DNA of 64,000 nt, taken from contig CM042012.1 in NCBI GenBank assembly GCA_023525715.1, positions 61,339,205-61,403,204 on the forward strand, in the 5' to 3' direction. A program made the translations under genes and the position numbers. Of this stretch, positions 1-10,964 are shown piece by piece. This stretch comes from Cichorium intybus (lineage: Eukaryota > Streptophyta > Magnoliopsida > Asterales > Asteraceae). Within the stretch, counting starts at the first letter, position 1; the number at the start of each line of letters is the position of its first letter. The notes below the pieces were generated by a model, which made no database searches, was not told the origin of the DNA, and saw only the letters and a program-made list of their open reading frames with translations.

Positions 1-34
1 ATAATATAAAAATAAATGAAAGTACATTGCTAAC

Positions 35-3000
35 CTTGAATAGACTCTGCAATTCTACAAAGTCATTAGGGAGGTATTCATTGACTTTCTCAATCAGTGT
101 GCTTGGAATTGGATAACCCCTACAAACATGAAGCAGAATTTCAAATAGAGTTAGATGCAGGAAATAGCAACGTACTTTTATTAATTTGTTTCTACTGCAT
201 CATTGTACTTTAAAAGGTCCATCCAATTATAGGAATGTATTAATAAGAAAAAAGATAAAAAGCAAAATGCGATAATTGGTTGATTTTTCAAAGTTTTAGT
301 TTTTTTGACTCGGTAGATTGACATGGACTTAGTTGTGAAAACTGAAAAATCATGATCGGATAAAATAAAGTAATAAACTTTTTTTTTTTTTTTTAACTTA
401 TTCAGTTAGCAAAAATGAGAGATCTATTTTCTAATATAGACTTTGTGGCTGAAGATATTCCATCTGTTTTTATCGAATTTAATGCAAGAAATAGCAACAT
501 ACTTTCTTTTATTTATTTATTAAATTTAAACCATCCTACTTTCATTTCTTCCCATAACAACATTGTACTTTGAAAAATGGCAATGTCATCCAAATACAAG
601 TATAGATTCTTCAAAGTACAATAAAATGTCTTACTAAGAATATAAATGAAAGTAAAGTGCTATAATCAGATAGATTTTTTTTAGAATTACTAGAAAACAA
701 TCGAAAGTACAATGTAACAAAAAATAAATAAAATTAGGATTCTAAGATAAATAAATAAATGAGATATTTCTGTTTATAGCAAGTAACTTACCACTTAGCC
801 AAGCGACTTGATACATCCTTCTTTTTCCTATTTAGAATTGTGAAGAAAACCTTCGATGATGGCGGAATATTTATTTTTTCATTAAAATTATTCTCATCAC
901 CAAACCCTAATTCCTTTCCCATTTTCAGATATGATGAATCATTCAAAGGAGTAACAGGCAAAACATGAAGATCATGCAATTGCTTCCCTAAAAAGGAAGC
1001 TAAATCTGAAACCTCCTCATATGAAAGTGTATCTCTTCTGAAAAAATTATAAAAAAAAAAAAATTAACAAATTTATCCATTCAAATGTATAAAAAAAAAA
1101 AATAAGGCTGTGTTTATTAAACGGGACAAAACTAGTCAACTAGATAGCCTTTTTCTTCGGCTATTTTCGATAATGAAGATAACAAGGGCATTTACGTATT
1201 TTTGATAATGAAGATAACAAGGGTATTTACGTCTTTTGCAGAGATAGAGAGATAAGGGTATTTTGGTATTTTTGATAATGAAGATAACAAGGGTATTTAC
1301 GTCTTTTGCAGAGATAGAGAGATAAGGGTATTTTGGTATTTTTGATAATGAAGATAACAAGGGTATTTACGTCTTTTGCAGAGATAGAGAGATAAGGGTA
1401 TTTTGGTATTTTTGATAATGAAGATAACAAGGGTATTTACGTCTTTTGCAGAGATAGAGAGATAAGGGTATTTTGGTATTTTTGATAATGAAGATAACAA
1501 GGGTATTTATGTCTTTTGCAGAGATAGAGAGAAGAGAGATAAGGGTATTTTGGTATTTTTGATAATGAAGATAACAAGGGTATTTACATCTTTTGCACAG
1601 ACAGAGAGATAAGGGTATTTTGGTACTTACAAGTCGGCGAATATTTTCCCTTTGCATCGTTTTGTAATAATGTAAGGCCAAATGCTTGTTTGACTTTGAC
1701 CACCAGAATTGACCAATTCCTCTAAAGTCAAACCAGCTTTTCTGTATTCAAATAGCTTTTTGCTCCATATGCCAAAAGGGTATTCGGTGTCGATAAATGT
1801 TTTTTTAATTGTAGTATTTTTTGTGATTACATCGGGTACGCCTTTTCCATTCCATGGTATGATTTTATTGATTCCATTCTCCTGAAAAACTATTCCACTT
1901 GCTAAAATTTTAGGAACGTGGTTTTTTAAAGTGGAATCGGATTTCTGCATTAGACTGTAGAATTCAAGCTGTACAAATGCAAAACAAATTAGAATTGTTT
2001 GTATTAAGGAAAAAAATAATTGCGAGAAATAGCAATGTAGTTTTATTTATTTGTTTATCATAGCATCTTACTTTATAATACTTTTTATCTTTTTTGAAAA
2101 GCTACTGAATTATAGCAGTGATAATTGTTTTGTAGTTTAGATGATATTGCTATAATTGGAAGAAATTAAAGGATGCTATAATATTTAAATAAATGGAAGT
2201 ATGTTGCTGTTTTTTTGCATTTAACTTTTTATATTATAAAGCATAAAGATGTAAGAGTTTAGTGATGTAATAAATAATAATAATAATACCTCTGTTCCTA
2301 ATGCATGAAGACTAGCTTCTAAACCATCTTCCACAAAAATTTTGATGACATTGTCAGCAACAAGATAAACCTGTTGGAAATATGAATTATATTAATTTAA
2401 AGATATAAAGTTTTAGGAACATTATCATTAAAAGTTTCAAGTAGAAAAATTACAATACAAATTTTTTATTAACCATTCTTGACGGAATTTTTGTAATGTT
2501 CATTAATGGTATAAAATTACAATACAACATTTTTTAATAACGTAATGTTCAACTCGACTAATCCTTTTCGAAAAAATTCAAGCTTTTAATTAAATTAAAA
2601 ATTTATTTTCTAAAAGTAACCAGAAATTCTTTCTTCATTATAACCTTATTTGGCTTTTTTTTGAGCTTTCACCTTGTTTATTTTTTTATTTTTCGTATAT
2701 AAAAAATACCCATTACTTATAAATAAATAACATATAAAATAGAGTTCAAAAAATACATTGTATTTACATATAATATATAAAACTCATAACTTACAGGATT
2801 ACTACCCGTGCCAACTGGAAATTTCTCTTCATCTTTAGGCAAAGAAATATCATGAAATCCACATAATTCTTCCATGCACTTTGACCATTTTTCAGCATGT
2901 AATGCAACACAAGCTCCCTGAAATTCCACACCATATAAACAAATAAATAAAATAAACTAAAAAAATAAACAAAGAAGAATAAATAAAAACTAAAAAATCA

Positions 3001-6000
3001 CCACCTTCCATATCAACTCTCTCAATCCAGGTTTACCAATCCAAAGCTTCCATAACCAATCTCTCAATTCCCTTTGTCCAATACAATTACTTGTACTCCA
3101 TAACGAATTATAATGGTCTCTATTTTCATCCAAAAACTTACTCAAAAAATTAATATCATAACAAAACTCCATATCATCCACATGGTCATCAACTTTGACT
3201 CTTTTCTCCTTTCTGGTCAACTCTGAGGAGGTTAAATTCTCATCCGTGGATAAATTACCGTTATGCCCTTCGGTAAGGGCGAGTAATCCAGCACGAGAAA
3301 CTCCTTTATGTTGATAACCAGGGGCCATATCGAGACATACGTATTGAAAATTTTTTGAGTTTACGTAATTTTGTGTTACTGCAATTGTGGTTTCAAGATT
3401 TAGGACACAGTGCCACCAGCCAGTTGGGACGTAGATTGTTTCGCCAGGTAGTTGTGTGCATTCTATTGGTTTGTCCACGTCAGCAAGAAGTGGGTAGAAG
3501 TCTAACCACCACTGAGTAAAATGAATACAAGGTGAAATTGGAGGGGATATGAAGAATGCATGAAATAGCAATGTACTTTTGTTGGTTTGTTTATTATAGT
3601 ATCATACTTTCATTTCTTCCTAATACAACATTGTACATAAAGTACATATAAAGAATGCAAGAAATAGCAACGTACTTTCGTTGGTTTGTTTATTGGGTAG
3701 ATTTTTCTAAATATAATGTCTACATAAAAAATTGAAAGTATAATACTATAATTGGGTAGATTTTTCTAGATATAATTTCTAAATAAAAAAATTGAAAGTG
3801 CAATGCTATAATTGGGTAGATTTTTCTAAATATAGTGTCTAAAAAAATTGACAGTACAATGCTATAATTGGGTAGATTTTTCTAAATATAATGTCTACAT
3901 AAAAAATTGAAAGTACAATATTATAATTGGGTAGATTTTTCTAGATATAATTTCTAAATAAAAAAATTGAAAGTACAATACTATAATTGGGTAGATTTTT
4001 CTAAATATAATGTCTACGTAAAAAAAGTGTAAATACAATGCTATCATTGGGTAGATTTTCTAAATATAATGTCTACATAAAAAAGTGAAAGTTATAATTG
4101 AGTAGATTTTTCTAAATATAATGTCTAAATAAAAAATTTGAAAGTACAATGCTATAATTGGGTAGCTTTTTCAAAGTACAATGCCATGAGAAAAAAAATT
4201 GGGAGTATAATTATTAATTAAAGTAGGATGTTGAGATACACAAATAAATTAAAGTACGTTGCTATTTTGTGCATTTAGTCTTTTGCATTTAAACAGAACA
4301 TTAACTGCAATAAAGAATGCTAAAAGGATAAGCAAAGGTCACATTTGCATTTAGGGTTAATTGCAAGAAATAGCAACGTACTTTCATTGATTTGTTTATT
4401 GTAGCATCTACTTTCATTTCTTCCTATTACAACATTATACTATGAAAAATCTACCCAATTATAGCAATGAAATCCAGATACAAAGCAATTTTTACTGCTA
4501 TAATTGTGTAGATTTCTTAAAATATACCCTAATACGAAAAATAAAATGGAAGTACATTTCTATACTTCTATAATTAAAGTTTTTAGAGTACAATGCTTTA
4601 ATAAAAAAAAATTAAAAAGCACATTGCAGTAATACAAGGAAATGAAAGCAGGATGCTCTAACACATAAACAAATAAAAGTACGTTGCTATTTCTTGCATT
4701 TAGTCCTTCACAATTATTATATAAAAATAAAACATTACCTGCAATGATGATGGAGTTTCAATGTCAACATCACCATCTTCATCATTTACATGTACTGTCA
4801 CACCTAAAGGTACTCTTCCAGGAGGGTACAGGGCCCACCTATTCATATCACATAAAATATACATGTCAAATTTCGTGACATAAAAATTCAAAATATTTCA
4901 TGGCTTTATTCAACGTTATGTTATAGAATTATACAATGAATCTAATCTAACCACCAAAACAAATGATAACTACATTAAAACAAAGAAAGTAGACCAATGC
5001 ATGATAACAAAATACAATTTTTAAAAAATTTTATAAAAAATTACCTTTTACGCCCACACAAAAGAGTATTCCAGGCACTTGTAAGAGCAGGATCAACATG
5101 CCAAGATGCACCTGACCTCTCTGGTCCAATAATAAGCCATCTAAAAGGCGGTCTTTGATCATCATTTAACACATCAAAATAGTCATCTGGGAATAAATGA
5201 GGCACACTGTAGTCTTTTAATAAATCTGGTGCAACTTCTCCAAACTGCAATTACCAAGTCATATTTCTTATAAAGAATCAAAGAAAGTGAGAAGTTGAAA
5301 AAGGAAAAGAAAGTAAGAAAATGTACCTTGTCATCAAAAATGTAAAGGGGATCTTCATCATGTTGTTCTTGCATGTAAGACACATAATCTTTAAACTTCA
5401 TGGATAACTTTTTAGCACTCCTTTGAGAGATTCTGAAAGGTTTATCTCCATATTTGAGTAATAGCTGTTCAGGTGTCCATGTTTTTCTTGCAGCCCAAGT
5501 ATCGGTTAATCCAGAAATTAGAACCTACATGGAGGATTGAAGTCATATGAGAATATGAGATAACTTTCTGAAAAAACAAATAGGAAAACAGAAGTTTTCA
5601 GCTTGAATTCTTGTACAGAATGAAGAACATACGGGTTTTTGTGCATCATATTGATGATAGAATTCATCTAGTGAAATGTTTGTCTTTCTTTCAACATTTC
5701 CTTGATCAAAAGCAAATCCGTCTAACCGTGTATAGCAACGATATAATCGTTTATAAAGGAATAAAGAGTTAAATCCTGTGAATAGAAGTGATATAGTGTT
5801 TAGTGGTGGCAACCAAGTTGCAGAATTGAAAACTGTGACATGTGATAGAGATAGAATGTATTACCATCAAAGTGTAGTGGTTTTTTGTTGCAGGTGTCAT
5901 CAAATTTGCTTAAAACTTGCAATCTGCAGGCCATATGAGGGGTGTTGATATTGGATTCTTTCAAAGATGTTGCATAGAAAAACCAGAAATTTTGAATTAG

Positions 6001-6598
6001 AGAAAAAGGAAATTATGAATACTGACCTATTCAGTGTTGTCTTTTTCCAGGATCCTTTGTACTGAAGCTCACGGTTTTCGTTATTAAGGCATAAGTTCAT
6101 CCACAAAGGTTCTTCATTACAGAAGATATACATCACACTGCACATCATAGCCCCAATTCAGCAGACAGCCAAACAAATTAACGTATAAAGTAAGATCGTT
6201 GATAGATCTAAGTTCAGTTTTATTCAACGCATCATGAACTTCAGAAGGAGTGCCTAAATTATCCTGGTGAGCTGCCTATAGTTTGAACATCACAAATTCA
6301 CAATATGCACTTATTCTAATCGTAATCAAGCCCTCAGTATGTATCATCATCCCTCTAAAGTCATTGAATTAGTAAGCCTTCACATGCTTTTCTTACACGA
6401 ATTTCAAATTTGGAACAAAACAAAGTACGAGAAGTTTAGTAACCTGCTAGCACAAGCAAGACGAGCGACATCACGAGGTGAGAGATAAGTCAGTATCGAA
6501 CATACAATTTCATCCGGAAGCACAAGGAAATCTCCAAGAGCATCAGGTCTCCGATCTCTCGGAACAACTTGAGGTTGCGAATCCCCGTCCACCTCCAT
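35..6598 (-). CDS. JMJ21: F-box and JmjC domain protein, At1g78280/JMJ21-like (3' end outside window)
   Basis: Thirteen exons, all with GT-AG borders that keep frame: 6598-6444, 6137-6027, 5923-5865, 5775-5633, 5524-5327, 5244-5045, 4838-4739, 3511-3005, 2917-2795, 2370-2290, 1968-1631, 1037-792, 119-35; 782 codons so far. The start is the ATG at 6598; an in-frame TTG seven codons upstream is not a plausible plant start. An F-box lies at about residues 28-70 (LPDEIVCSILTYLSPRDVA). A JMJD6-type JmjC/cupin fold follows: the Fe(II) ligands are H271 and D273 in SWHVDP and H356 in PTGWWHCVLN, a spacing like JMJD6. The C-terminal third (from about 535) looks like a kinase/APH-type fold (VIKIF; LASFLGKQLHDLH). 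The Arabidopsis relative is about 940 residues, so about 160 residues lie beyond position 1. Inferred role: SCF adaptor-like nuclear oxygenase acting on histone or another protein; the substrate cannot be told from sequence. No lesion seen. Confidence 0.88.
157..776. repeat. Two intronic copies of a foldback MITE family (intron 12)
   Basis: The last complete intron (120-791) holds arms of a short interspersed repeat whose end reads AATGCAAGAAATAGCAAC followed by GTACTTT. One arm begins near 157 and a fuller copy spans about 481-776. Between them are poly-T and AT-rich stretches. The same sequence recurs in other introns of this gene and in DAHP synthase introns. Boundaries are approximate. 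Confidence 0.5.
1170..1626. repeat. 70-bp minisatellite in intron 11 of the F-box/JmjC gene
   Basis: Six near-identical 70-bp units begin at about 1199, 1269, 1339, 1409, 1479 and 1556, with a partial unit before them. The unit contains GATAATGAAGATAACAAGGG and GCAGAGATAGAGAGATAAGG. The fifth unit is 77 bp because of a 7-bp GAAGAGA insertion. The array stops a few bases from the exon 11 donor (GT at 1630-1629). Open frames across it are an artefact of the period and are not coding. Confidence 0.95.
2018..2226. mobile_element. Foldback MITE copy, intron 10
   Basis: About 210 bp. The left end (AATTGCGAGAAATAGCAATG) is the approximate reverse complement of the right end (ATGTTGCTG...TTTTTGCATTTAA), giving long imperfect terminal inverted repeats. 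It is the shortest complete-looking member of the family in this window and has no coding capacity. Confidence 0.6.
3555..4279. mobile_element. Foldback MITE with internal 60-bp tandem amplification (intron 7)
   Basis: The left arm starts AATGCATGAAATAGCAATG near 3555 and the right arm ends ACGTTGCTATTTTGTGCATT near 4279, an inverted pair. Between the arms the motif TTGGGTAGATTTTTCTAAAT recurs at about 3693, 3752, 3812, 3868, 3928, 3988, 4048, 4098 and 4158, a roughly 60-bp period in about nine units. The amplified unit is the inner part of the family consensus seen once in neighbouring copies. Confidence 0.7.
4359..4703. mobile_element. Foldback MITE copy, intron 7
   Basis: About 345 bp with arms of about 90-100 bp. 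The left arm AATTGCAAGAAATAGCAACG is mirrored by CGTTGCTATTTCTTGCATTT at the right end. It sits 36 bp from the donor of exon 7. Two copies of this family therefore fill most of one intron. Confidence 0.7.
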
Positions 6599-6611
6599 TG
6601 ATCGCCTCCTT

Positions 6612-6641
6612 AATCTCAAATCTCAAATCTCAAATCTCAAT
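6612..6641. repeat. Four heptamer repeats just upstream of the F-box/JmjC start codon
   Basis: The heptamer CTCAAAT (AGATTTG on the gene strand) occurs four times in tandem, 14 bp upstream of the start ATG in what should be the 5' leader. No TATA box or transcription start can be fixed from sequence alone. Confidence 0.8.
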
Positions 6642-6699
6642 AGGGGTTTTAGTTTCTCGCTATCTACTTTCTCAACTCGTATCTATATTGTAATGGAAA

Positions 6700-9230
6700 A
6701 GGGCGCGATTCCTGCTTAATGTTTAGGCAATTGTGCGGTGGCGCGTAGGCTGACTTTTCTATTTTACTTAACCGAGGATTCGCCGCGTGCGGCCGAGAAT
6801 CAGATTCCCGTTGACGTAACTCGTAAGTTGCAAACAAGGGACTGGAAAGTTTGTGGATTATTGCAATTCGTACCTTCAAGTTCTATATTTTATACTAGGA
6901 TCGGAGTTTTTACAAAGTTTAATCTCCACATCATATATTCCTCTTAAAAACCAGAAAATAGATTTAGGCATGTTTTCTTTCTATTCTTATTAAGTCTTGA
7001 ATTATATGTCTAAAGTGGTATGAGTATTTTATATGGTAGAATGTGCAAGATTCGTTTATATAATATTATAATTAACATGTGATGCATTAATTCTAGGATT
7101 AATGTATTAAGGGTCAATTATATGAATAGTGTGTTATGAATTATTGCTATGATTAATGTGTTATGGGATAAAGGTATGTTTTATGTGTTATGAATCATTT
7201 ATATGATTAATGTGTTATGGGATAAGGGTATGTTTTATGTGTTATGAATCATTTATATGATTAATGTGTTATGGGATAATGGTCTGTTTAATGGTATGAA
7301 TCGTTTATCTGATTAATGTGTTATGGAATAATTGTATGTTTAATGTGGTAGGAATCATTTGTGTGATTAATATAATATGGGTTAATTGTTTGTTTAATAT
7401 TGTAGGAATCATTGGAGTGATTAATGTGTTGATGATCATTTATATGACTATGATAGATAATAGTCGTCTCTATGACTTAATGAGTAAAGTATTGTTTATA
7501 TGTCTAATATGTATAAGAATTTTCATATGCGTTAATAAGTATAAAGTCTTTACTAAGACTAATTAGATAAGAGTGATTTCCGTGACTTATGAAGTAAGCA
7601 TCGTTAATACGACTAACGTGTAAATAATGTATGTAATATGTTAAGAGTCATACTTATGACTAATGGGAAAAGAGTCGTTCTTATGACTAATGTATGAAGA
7701 ATCGTCTTTCTAACTAATATGAAAATTGAAAGAGACTATGAATATGATTAATGAGATGGAGTCATCCTTATGACTAATGAATGAAGAATCATCTTTATGA
7801 CTAATATGAAATAGACTATGGAGATGATTAATGTAATGGAGTCATTCCTATAAATTAATATGTAAAGAAGTTGGTAAGCAAGAAATGTAAATGTGAATAT
7901 GATAATAAAGGCTTCACATAGTAAAGTGAATGCTAATGGATAAACGTATGAAAGTATTATGAGTCTAAACTCATGTAACTCACAAGACTTTATAGTCTTA
8001 TGTATTCTCTTTATGTCATGAGTCTCAGGTTGTACAATGATTAAAGATGTTAGTTGAATGCTAGAAGTGATGTGAAGATAAAGGGAGTGGAACATGTGTG
8101 TGTTCCTTTATAATGATCTTGTATTAATTCTCGTATGCTGTTATTGTTGTAATGATATGTGGTTGGTGATTACCCGATTTTTGTTACAATAACGTAAAAG
8201 TTTTAATGGAGCCAATTTTTAAGGAAATGAGTTAAAAACCCATAGCATTGTAAAGCAAAGAAAATGTCTGGTGTCACAAAGGAGGTTCAATATAAATCAA
8301 CTAATATTATCTAACCACAGAACCAATCTCATAACTTAGATCAATACATCAATCGATAGAAATTAGGTGGCATCATTGTAATATCTATTAAAGTATTTGC
8401 CCAATCTTATAAAAACATATATCTAAATATTTTGAACAACATCGATTCTACGATGATGATATTCTATAATTCTAAAGTTTGACTATTTTCGGCTGGTGTT
8501 TAATTTTGATATTAAAAGCATTGATTTTATGGCTTTTGTTTTCTAAAGGCATGATTAATTTCTATGATCGTATGCATCTTCTTTATCATTTATCCCTTTG
8601 TGCACAAATGAAGTTCATCAAAATTGCTCCCGATGCATATCAAGTGTTTATGTAAATGCTTAAAAGAAATACACACCTAATGTACATGCTCATGTTGAAG
8701 CCATGTTCATTTGTAAACATATGCCCATTTATAAATATATGTTCTGTTATTAACATATGATAATTTGTGAACATTTTCTAACTTGCTCATATTAATAAGC
8801 TCGTTTATGTTCATTTATGTGTTAATTTATAAACATATATTTATTTATGAATATTTGTTAATCTACTCGTTTATATTTGTTACTCCGTTTTTGAAGTGTT
8901 CATTTACAAGCATATGTGTGTTTAGGCGCTCATGTTTTTTTGGCTTCCCTAAAATAAGAAATCTAAAAGTTGGTTATTATATCTATTATTTTGATTTATT
9001 ATAGATATACATTAATAATTATTACATTTATATTTTGTTAAATTAATATTTATAATTAATTGATTATTATATATTTCGATAAACATCTATATTTAAATTA
9101 TACAAAATTATATATATACATGTTACTTTTTATTAAATAATTATTTAATTATATATATCAAAATATTTATTAGTATTTTTTTTAAAAGAGAATCCCTATT
9201 GCACTATGTTTGACAAGTGGCCTTCATTGA
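6700..9230. other. Gene-free AT-rich spacer with degenerate repeats
   Basis: No credible gene. 7090-7390 holds about four units of a 54-bp repeat (GATTAATGTGTTATGGGATA at 7151, 7205 and 7259, weaker near 7310). 7590-7850 holds a longer degenerate repeat built on GACTAATATGAA and ATGGAGTCAT. 7965-8000 resembles a motif common in plant Gypsy LTRs (AACTCACAAGACTTTATAGT). 8680-8960 has repeated TTCATTTATAAACATATG-like words. The region may be an eroded LTR, but no termini are visible. Confidence 0.5.
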
Positions 9231-9806
9231 CGTCAATATTATTAGAATCAGGTTCGCTTAGCTCTAACCATGGCATCAAACATGATGCTCATGTGGATAT
9301 ATGTACATATTAAGTTTAAATATTCATATTTCTTCTATATTTCTGTTCTAACTATGACCGGAGAAAACAGAAACGTCAAAACTTGCTTACATATAACATA
9401 AATGTTCTTAAACCAACTCACTGGCTCTTAACAGTTAACACTCATTCTCCTCTTTTTTAGTCGCTCTGCAATTATAAAAGCAAGATCTAGAGACTGTGAG
9501 GCATTAAGCCTTGGATCACAGTGAGTATGGTAGCGTGACCCAAGGTCATCAAACGTCACCGTTTTTGATCCACCAATGCATTCTGTCACATTTTGTCCAG
9601 TCATTTCAAGGTGGACCCCACCTGGGTGGCTTCCTTCTTGCTCATGCACATCAAAGAATGCTTTCACTTCCGCCTACAACAAAAAAAAGTTCACGTTTTG
9701 TTTCTTCATTACTTGATACAAAAAAAAAAATACGACTTAATAGACAAAGACAGGGAATACAAGCAACTTATTTTATTTTATGATAATAGTAACATATATA
9801 CATTTC

Positions 9807-10185
9807 TTTACGCTAGCAACGTACTTATGTTTTTTACGATAATAGCAATATATAAACCTGTAATAGCAAGGTACGTAAAGTTACTTACCCATGATAGCAA
9901 CATGCTTACAATTCTTTACTAATAATAAAAAATGTAGAATGAAACTTTTAAGCATTTTACAAGTTTTATACATAAATGTATGTACGTTGCTATTGCAACC
10001 GAAAGAATATAAGCACATTGCATGTATTGGTATATAGCGAGAGTAAATAAAGTACTTTCCTACTTCCCACAATTTACCGTTTTTAAATATCATTTATCCG
10101 GGGCCTAGATTATGAACTACAATGTAAATGAAGAACGTAAATACGCGAGTAGTGGGATGAGTGAGTTACACTAATAGCATCGAAA
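9807..10185. repeat. Left copy of 379-bp direct duplication flanking Copia-1 (D1)
   Basis: Aligns without gaps to 15648-16026, with about 5 differences by eye. It contains intron 4 sequence, a second copy of the exon 4 donor region and the last 15-17 bp of exon 4. It runs directly into Copia sequence at 10186. Confidence 0.95.
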
Positions 10186-10301
10186 CTGATCGCAGTTGAG
10201 CCTGATTAGGCTCGTGGTGGAGGAAGTATTTCATTTGTCAGAATCAATTTTTCTCTATATGGTGATTCCAGTTTCTTATGGAGTTTTGGAATTTGAAGAG
10301 C

Positions 10302-10899
10302 TGTTGGTTTTACCAAATGGGTGTACAAGTTTTACTCACTTTGAAGTCAAGGTGGAGATTGTGAAGTATGACTTCAAAATTTCAAAGCTAAGATTTCAAA
10401 CTTCAAAGATGGCATGTAGAAGGCTGCTAAGATGGCATGTAGAAGGCTGCTAAGATGGCATGTAGAAGGCTGCTTATTCTCTTTGAAACCCACACTTCTC
10501 ATCTTTGGCATGCAAGAATTTTCAAATGAGCAATGTTTTTCTAAAATGGAATGTAAAGGAAATCATATATATAGGATAGAAAACCATCTCAAAACACACA
10601 CCACACCAACACCAAAAACCATATATTCTCTTGTAAATACATAAGAGTTATAAACTCTTTGTATTTTTATATTTCTCCAAACCTTTTGTAAACACCACAA
10701 AATATAGTGAATTGGTTCTCGGCTTCTTCCGCCCGTGGTTTTTCCCGATTTGGGTTTTCCACGTAAATCCTCGTGTCTCTATTTTATTTACTTCATTCGT
10801 ATTTTTCGTTGTGATTATTATCATTTGATAATTTTGATCCTATTTCGCATTGAGTTAATATTGTCTAAAGTCAATTCGGATCCGTCGTATTTTACAACA
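10302..10899 (+). repeat. Copia-1 5' LTR
   Basis: 598 bp, beginning TGTTGGTTTTACC and ending TTTTACAACA. It carries three tandem copies of a 23-bp unit (GATGGCATGTAGAAGGCTGC plus TAA) against two in the 3' LTR. Confidence 0.85.
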
Positions 10900-10901
10900 T
10901 T

Positions 10902-10913
10902 TGGTATCAGAGC
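10902..10913 (+). other. Copia-1 primer binding site
   Basis: TGGTATCAGAGC, complementary to the 3' end of initiator tRNA-Met, lies three bases after the 5' LTR. This is the usual Copia primer site. Confidence 0.9.
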
Positions 10914-10964
10914 GTCCGGGTTTTGATATTAGCTTGTTGGGATCATTTTATCAAGTAATAAATC

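Noticed and set aside
1136..1681. Overlapping minus-strand frames with a repeated peptide
   Set aside because: They arise from the 70-bp intronic minisatellite, whose period keeps shifted copies open.
6598..6619. A longer N-terminus for the F-box/JmjC protein from 6619
   Set aside because: The codon there is TTG; the first ATG in frame is at 6598.
10187..10899. Calling the Copia-1 LTR from TG at 10187
   Set aside because: The preceding DNA at the 3' copy is not purine-rich, and TGTTG at 10302 pairs with the CAACA terminus and follows a purine tract, so the shorter LTR fits better.
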